Assembly (NCBI GenBank): GCA_014529385.2
Contig: CM043944.1
Span: 63,514,248 to 63,578,247, forward strand
Reading direction: 5' to 3'
Origin: Adiantum capillus-veneris
Taxonomy: Eukaryota; Streptophyta; Polypodiopsida; Polypodiales; Pteridaceae
Length of the DNA: 64,000 nt
Below the pieces are notes generated by a model. It had not been told where the DNA came from, made no database searches, and saw nothing but the letters and a program-made list of their open reading frames with translations. The position numbers and the translations under genes were made by a program. Position 1 is the stretch's first letter. Every line of letters starts with the position of its first letter. Below are positions 59,249 to 64,000 of the stretch, in pieces.

Positions 59249-59756
59249 TCTCTGATGAGCTACTAGTCATCACTTGGACTATGTTTACAACAGTGTTTCC
59301 CTTGTTCAAAGGATTCTTAGGACAATCTTCCAGAAAGTGTCCTCCCTTTTTGCAGCATTGTATGCAATAGGCTTCAATTGGTTTGAGTTTTTTGTCAGGC
59401 TCTAGACAGTCGTTCTTCCAATGGTCATGATCACCACAGTTATGACAATATCCTATTATGGGCTTCATCATGGGTCTTCCCATGGGAGCTATGACACCTT
59501 GATGAGCTACATAATACATTGGTGCCAGCTCTGGTGGAGCATAAGTCATGATTTCCTCCATTGGTGGTGGATGTGGACTATACCAATCTCCCTCTACCAT
59601 TACTGTAGATGGACTAGGCTCTGCATAGTGTGTAACAGGCACTAATGCTTGTTCACCTATGACTCCATCTAAGTGCATGTACTTTACAGGCACCGCATTA
59701 TGTCCTGGATACGGAGGTTGTTGTCCCAACACAGGTTGAGGTCTTTCCATACCCAT
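59217..59756 (-). pseudogene. gypsy nucleocapsid with two zinc knuckles
   Basis: CHNCGDHDHWKNDC is a perfect CX2CX4HX4C knuckle. CIQCCKKGGHFLEDC is a second with one extra residue (CX2CX5HX4C). Proline- and methionine-rich sequence precedes them. The frame overlaps the gag frame on one side and the charged region on the other. Confidence 0.85.
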
Positions 59757-60660
59757 TGGTGGTCTTTGAACTTGGGGCCATATTAGGCTGATATTTGTAC
59801 ATGGGTTGTCGTTGGGGCCTCATGGGCATGTACTGAACATTCCCATCATACTTTGGTCTAAAGTAGCACTCATCGGTCTCATGGTTGGTCCATTTATCCT
59901 CAATTTCACACCATTTTTGTGGCCTAATTGGTTTTCCCTGTGGAGGTATCCCTTGTCCCGGTCCTCTTATAGGTGCTTTTTGCATATTGTTCATCATGGC
60001 ATTCATCTTTTTTAGCATACCTTCTATGGTTGAGAGTGGTGCCGCAGCAGTCGTTCCCACTTGTGCTGGTTTTGTGAATGATGTCTTCTCCCTTTGGTTA
60101 TCCTTAGGGACATCCTGTTCATTGAGGATCTCATAATTTTCTCCTAGGTCAATAGCATCAGACACACACGCTTCTAGGGTTGTATGCCTTTTACTATAGA
60201 GTATAGCATGAAGTTCTTTGTTTAGCAATCCCTCCAAAAACAATGATACTAGTCGTTCTTCTACAAGTATCTCCATCTCTGGGCATTTGACAATGTATTG
60301 CTTCATTCGGGTTGCACAATCCCTAGCAAACTCACCATATTTCTGTTTAAAGCTGTATATTTGAGCTACCGTATTATGTTTGATCCCCATTTTAGAACAA
60401 GCAGCTACAAATCCTTGAGCTAATGTGTTCAAATCCATGGTCGACCTTGGTGGAATGTTTTGGAACCATGTCAAATTTTTTCCTTTTAATGTCATTTCAA
60501 ACCCCTCAAATTGAGTATGGAAATCAAATATACGCTCTGCTCTTAGCACTTACTTAACGCTTGCTAAGTGGTCATATGGATCCCCTGATCCACTGTATTT
60601 TTTGACCAATTTTTGAAAATTGGCTGGTCTGACACGTTAATTTGGTTCAACTCTACGTCT
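59698..60660 (-). pseudogene. gypsy gag capsid region
   Basis: SGSGDPYDHLAS (about 60600) and LRAERIFDFHTQFEGFEMTLKGKNLTWFQNIPP, then FKQKYGEFARDCATRMKQYI and LVSLFLEGLLNKELHAILY, the standard retrotransposon gag pattern. A stop lies near 60550. It ends in a glutamine/proline-rich segment running into the knuckles. Confidence 0.88.
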
Positions 60661-61011
60661 TCTGGGAGTCGGACCTGTTCCGAGTCCTTCAAAAGAGTCT
60701 ATTGAAAATAGTGACTCATGTAGCCCTGGACTCACCTTAGTGTCACCCGGTTTTCTACGTGATGAGGTGGTTTATGGTTTCTTCACATTACTCTCAGATG
60801 ATATCTCACGATGTTCGTCTCTTGAAGTGGTTTCTGGTCCTTGACCCAATATCCAATCTCGTATGGAATACCCCTAGTATTCGGTCTGTTCTACCTCCTC
60901 AAGAGTCATCATAACAAAGTTGTTGTTATAACAATCCCAAAACAAGTAAGTTGGTAGATCTACAGATCCCTTATCTCTGATCTTGAAGATATAGATGATC
61001 TTCATGGTCGT

Positions 61012-61518
61012 TCATTGTCTTGGTCTAGCATGAGCAATCCACAAAAGATCTTTTATGTTTCTATCTTTCCAACAATAGACTCCGATCCTAGGATTATCCA
61101 TACTAAGCCATTTCAAAGGCTTCAAGTCTACTTGATTGTATCCCTCGAATTCCAAGGTTGGTGGTCCTTCTTTTGCTGACATATCTGGGATTATAGTGTT
61201 TACTTCTAAATCCCATTTGTCTACCACATCAAGATTTTTGACTTGTACATATTGAGTTCCGTTTCGATCCATGTACATTTTGCCTTGTTTGTTTGCCCTA
61301 ACCTCTTCTTCGAACTCAATACCATGGTCATCAATGCAAATAGCATACTCTTCGTTAGGGTCCAAGTAAACCCGGGCTCCATGACTGTTAGTCTTGTAAA
61401 AATAGAGTATATGCTTATAGCGCATTGTCATTCGGGTTTCCGAGTGAGTTGAGTAAGAAGAAATTTCGGACGTTAAATCTGAAAAAATGTCTAAGAATTC
61501 TTCAGGAATTGTGTGCAA
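61012..61518 (-). pseudogene. N-terminal frame of the gypsy gag polyprotein
   Basis: A 168-codon frame starting at 61518 (MHTIPEEFLDIFSDL), followed after 61012 by interrupted sequence into gag. No known domain. Its place between leader and gag suggests it is the polyprotein N-terminus, but a separate small gene cannot be excluded. Confidence 0.55.
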
Positions 61519-63570
61519 GAAATTGCCTTGATTTACGCTTTCTTCGGTGATACTCTACTGGTGGTTTCTCCGAATAGGCCTTGATTTCCTAGTACACGAC
61601 CAGATCTAAGGTTCATATAGACTTATGAAGCCTCTGGATAGAGTACTCACCTTGGATTGACATGCTGTCAATTTTCACTCGATTCAATTGCAACTTTTTG
61701 TCAAGCCACGGATTCCTCATTTGCAACCTGATTCCTGTGCAAAATTAATCAAATTAGTTATTTTTCTATAAGGACAGTAGATCTCTCGAGAACTCTCGTG
61801 ATTGGTCTCTGTATATCATTTCAATTCGTGCTATGGAAGTCAAAATTTTGACTTTCAGATTCAGCTTAGCAAAATGAATGGTCTAATCTAGAACCTGTAA
61901 ATTGAGTGTATCTATATCAATTTTGATCCGATTGAACCCAAAATTGTCCTGTGGCCTTATTTTATGCTGGTCAAACACTATATAAGCCCAAAAGTCAAAA
62001 TTGAAGTCTCCGGATAGCAGAAGTAAATAATCGTGAATATTTACTTTTGTCAAGTTTTTGCATTTTTTGGATTGGTTTGGCAAGTATACAACTTATTTAG
62101 ACCCTTGGACAAGTTTCAACAAGTTTGGACAAAATTTGATCAAGTTTACTCACTGTTCCGTGTCCGCAGACTCTGATTTCGTGAATCTGGCTTAAGTCTC
62201 ACTTTTGTGGTCCAAATTTCACCAAAATTGATTTGTGGGGTCTACTTGATGTGCTTGACCTTGTGGTATACTCAAATTTGCAAAATCACCAAGTTTTGAA
62301 GCATATGTAAATAATCGCGATTATTTACTCCAGCTATATTTTCGTAAATTTTTGCCCCAACTTTGACACAGATCTGCTAAGCACCTTAAGTTAATGTCAC
62401 TAGCCAAGTTTCATCAAGTTTGGATAATTTTTTGGTCAAATGGTCATCAATTATCTGTCCGTAGACCGCAGACTAACTTTGCAATTTTAGTCACAATTTT
62501 CAATCCACTGATTCAAATCTTACCAAATTTGGTTTGTGGGCTTATTACAACATGGTAAAGCTAGTGGTATGCCAGCTTGGTCAAAAAAGTTCAAAACAGG
62601 GAAGATGTAAATAATCGCGATTATTTACAATTAACAAAATCTTGCAAGTTTTTGGTCAACTGAGTATGTACAGATGTTTATCACATCAATATAAGCCTAT
62701 GGATCAAATTTTAACAAGTTTGGATAAATTTTTACCCAATTTACAAGCAAGATTCAAAAAGTCAATACAAACTTTAGCTTTTACCCAGTTTAGTGATCCA
62801 AATCTTTTGGGCCTTTACAAAAGTTGTTTGTACACATGCAATGAGTCAATGGTATGAACCTAGGCCAATTTAGAGCAAAAAGTTAATGATCGCGATTATT
62901 AACTTGAGGCTTGAAATGAGCACTTTTTTGCAGTTTTCTCAAACATAGTCTTTTAATGATGTTTTTTAAGCCTATAAATCAAGTCAAAACTTAATTTGGC
63001 CTAAAATGTCAAGAAAAAGTAAACAATCTCAGTTTTGGTCAACTTCTTGAAATTTTGACCTCGAAGTGTCTTTGAGCTTATCCACTGGTTTGGACAACTC
63101 TTACGCTTACTTTCCAGTCGGATTGAGTGAATTCGAGACTTTCCAAGCTATTTCTAGCCATAGACCTGAAATTCTTCAACTTTAAATAACAACTCATACT
63201 TGATCTTTCAGAGAGAGCAATGTTCTGAAATCCACCTCGGATATTACTTACCCTACTCCTAGTTTCTCATGCAGTGGGGTTGTGGAAAGTGTCCACAAAC
63301 ACTCGTTTTCGTGTGTTTTTTATGTTTTTCAGAGCCTTGATCTTAAGACTTGTTTCGCCTACCAATCTTAATCTAAATTTACAATCCTACAATCCTAAAG
63401 GCACTTGGCAAGTACAACTTACCTCCAAGCTACCTCTACACAGCAAAAGACGACAATCTTAAGCTATGCGGTTTCTTAAAAAAAAAGATTTACTCTAAGT
63501 GAACCTAGAGGAAGTTAATGGGTAATTACACAAGACGCTCGTGTTTTCTCTGGTTTAGGTCTATTTGATC
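61519..63570 (-). other. long non-coding leader of the gypsy element
   Basis: About 2 kb between primer-binding site and the first frame, with no coding content. It contains the tandem palindrome-bearing repeats listed next. Confidence 0.7.
62023..62903. repeat. tandem repeats of about 276-300 bp, each ending in a 22-bp palindrome
   Basis: A palindrome GTAAAT-AATCGCGATT-ATTTAC is perfect at 62307-62328 and 62607-62628, nearly perfect at 62882-62903 (GTTAAT arms, one mismatch), and decayed at 62023-62044. A trace lies near 63012. The stretches between align with each other (CAAGTTTGGATAA-TTTTT, CAAATTT-ACCAAA-TTG-TTTGTGG, TGGTAT-C). The palindrome is better conserved than the rest of the unit. 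Confidence 0.9.
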
Positions 63571-63588
63571 CCTGACAGCGGCGCCAAA
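63571..63588 (-). other. primer-binding site of the right-hand gypsy element
   Basis: On the minus strand TGGCGCCGCTGTCAGGGA, close to the tRNA-Asp-type site used by many plant gypsy elements (TGGCGCCGTTGCC...). It follows the CA end of the LTR by two bases. Confidence 0.85.
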
Positions 63589-63590
63589 TA

Positions 63591-64000
63591 TGGGACACAT
63601 GTCTAACCTCACCATTCTATCTTATTACAGTATTCGCGAGAACCACGATTAATTTGTCAAACCATGGGATGAAAGTGACTCTACTAGTGCATAGAGGGTA
63701 CAAGAGGTTATTAATCTCTTGGAAAACAACTAACAACTTTCATCTAACTCAAGCTACACTCCATTAGGAAGGGAATGGGGTCTAAGGGGGCCTCTTTATT
63801 TGCCATGGGATTAAAAAGGAGATTATGGAAGGGGCAAATGGGTGGATTCCATGTGGACTGAAATGGTGGGTATAGCAGGGCCTAAAAGTAAGTGGTCAAA
63901 CTTGTACTCTTTTATAAAATACAAAGAGAAAATCTCTTATGAATTCAAAAAAATGAACTTTTCTCTAAATAGTTGAGTAAAAACCAATCCTTTCTCTCTC
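63591..64000 (-). repeat. 5' LTR of the right-hand gypsy element, partial
   Basis: Plus strand starts TGGGACACATG directly beside the primer-binding site and runs off the window. No frame or repeat inside it. Confidence 0.75.

Overview
This is nuclear DNA of a land plant with a large, transposon-filled genome. The evidence is Ty1/copia, Ty3/gypsy, CACTA, MULE and LINE coding debris of plant type, short (about 80-130 nt) GT-AG introns, nested LTR elements, and many GA, GT/CA and CT microsatellites. I cannot name the species. A fern, lycophyte, bryophyte or gymnosperm would fit, but nothing here decides it. There is no bacterial-style operon, CRISPR array, rRNA or recognisable tRNA gene. Every coordinate was read by eye.

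Layout: (1) 1-3364, the 3' half of a decayed copia element (+) with its 3' LTR. (2) 3.5 kb, a 48-bp-arm hairpin. (3) 5.8-9.3 kb (-), a decayed four-exon MULE transposase gene. (4) 9.3-11.4 kb, microsatellites around a nested palindrome. (5) 11575-15591 (+), a multi-exon gene whose N-terminus resembles a ParB nuclease/binding fold and whose C-terminus resembles a permuted (beta-class) N4/N6 DNA methyltransferase. It is bracketed by copies of a shared repeat and is the most unusual thing here. (6) 17.2-17.5 kb (-), a small unrecognised TATA-driven reading frame with one in-frame TGA. (7) 17.7-25.6 kb, tandem repeats, a LINE reverse-transcriptase fragment and a 197-bp near-perfect hairpin. (8) 25.8-27.2 kb (+), the tail of a CACTA transposase-type gene.

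(9) 27.9-53.6 kb is a three-level nest. An outer gypsy element (-) is split by a tandem array of non-autonomous LTR elements (-). The array has four LTRs and three gag-protease interiors, with no reverse transcriptase or integrase. The third interior is in turn split by a recent 7.8-kb LTR element (+) with 2.6-kb LTRs and one intact 705-codon gag-type frame. The two non-autonomous families share a primer-binding site. (10) 53.6-56.3 kb (-), LTR-like sequence and a copia RNase H fragment fused to a gypsy RT. (11) 56.3 kb to the window end (-), an older gypsy element with protease, zinc knuckles, gag and a 2-kb leader. The leader carries tandem repeats, each ending in a palindrome with an AATCGCGATT core. 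Its LTR runs off the window.

How it works together: almost all coding sequence is transposon-derived and most is broken. Intact or nearly intact units are the 705-codon gag frame at 44.9-47.0 kb, the array's shorter gag/protease frames, and most exons of the ParB/methyltransferase-like gene. A protein joining a sequence-binding ParB-like fold to a DNA methyltransferase fold, with a lysine-rich likely nuclear-targeting segment, suggests a chromatin or DNA-modification role or a mobile-element accessory. That role is inference.
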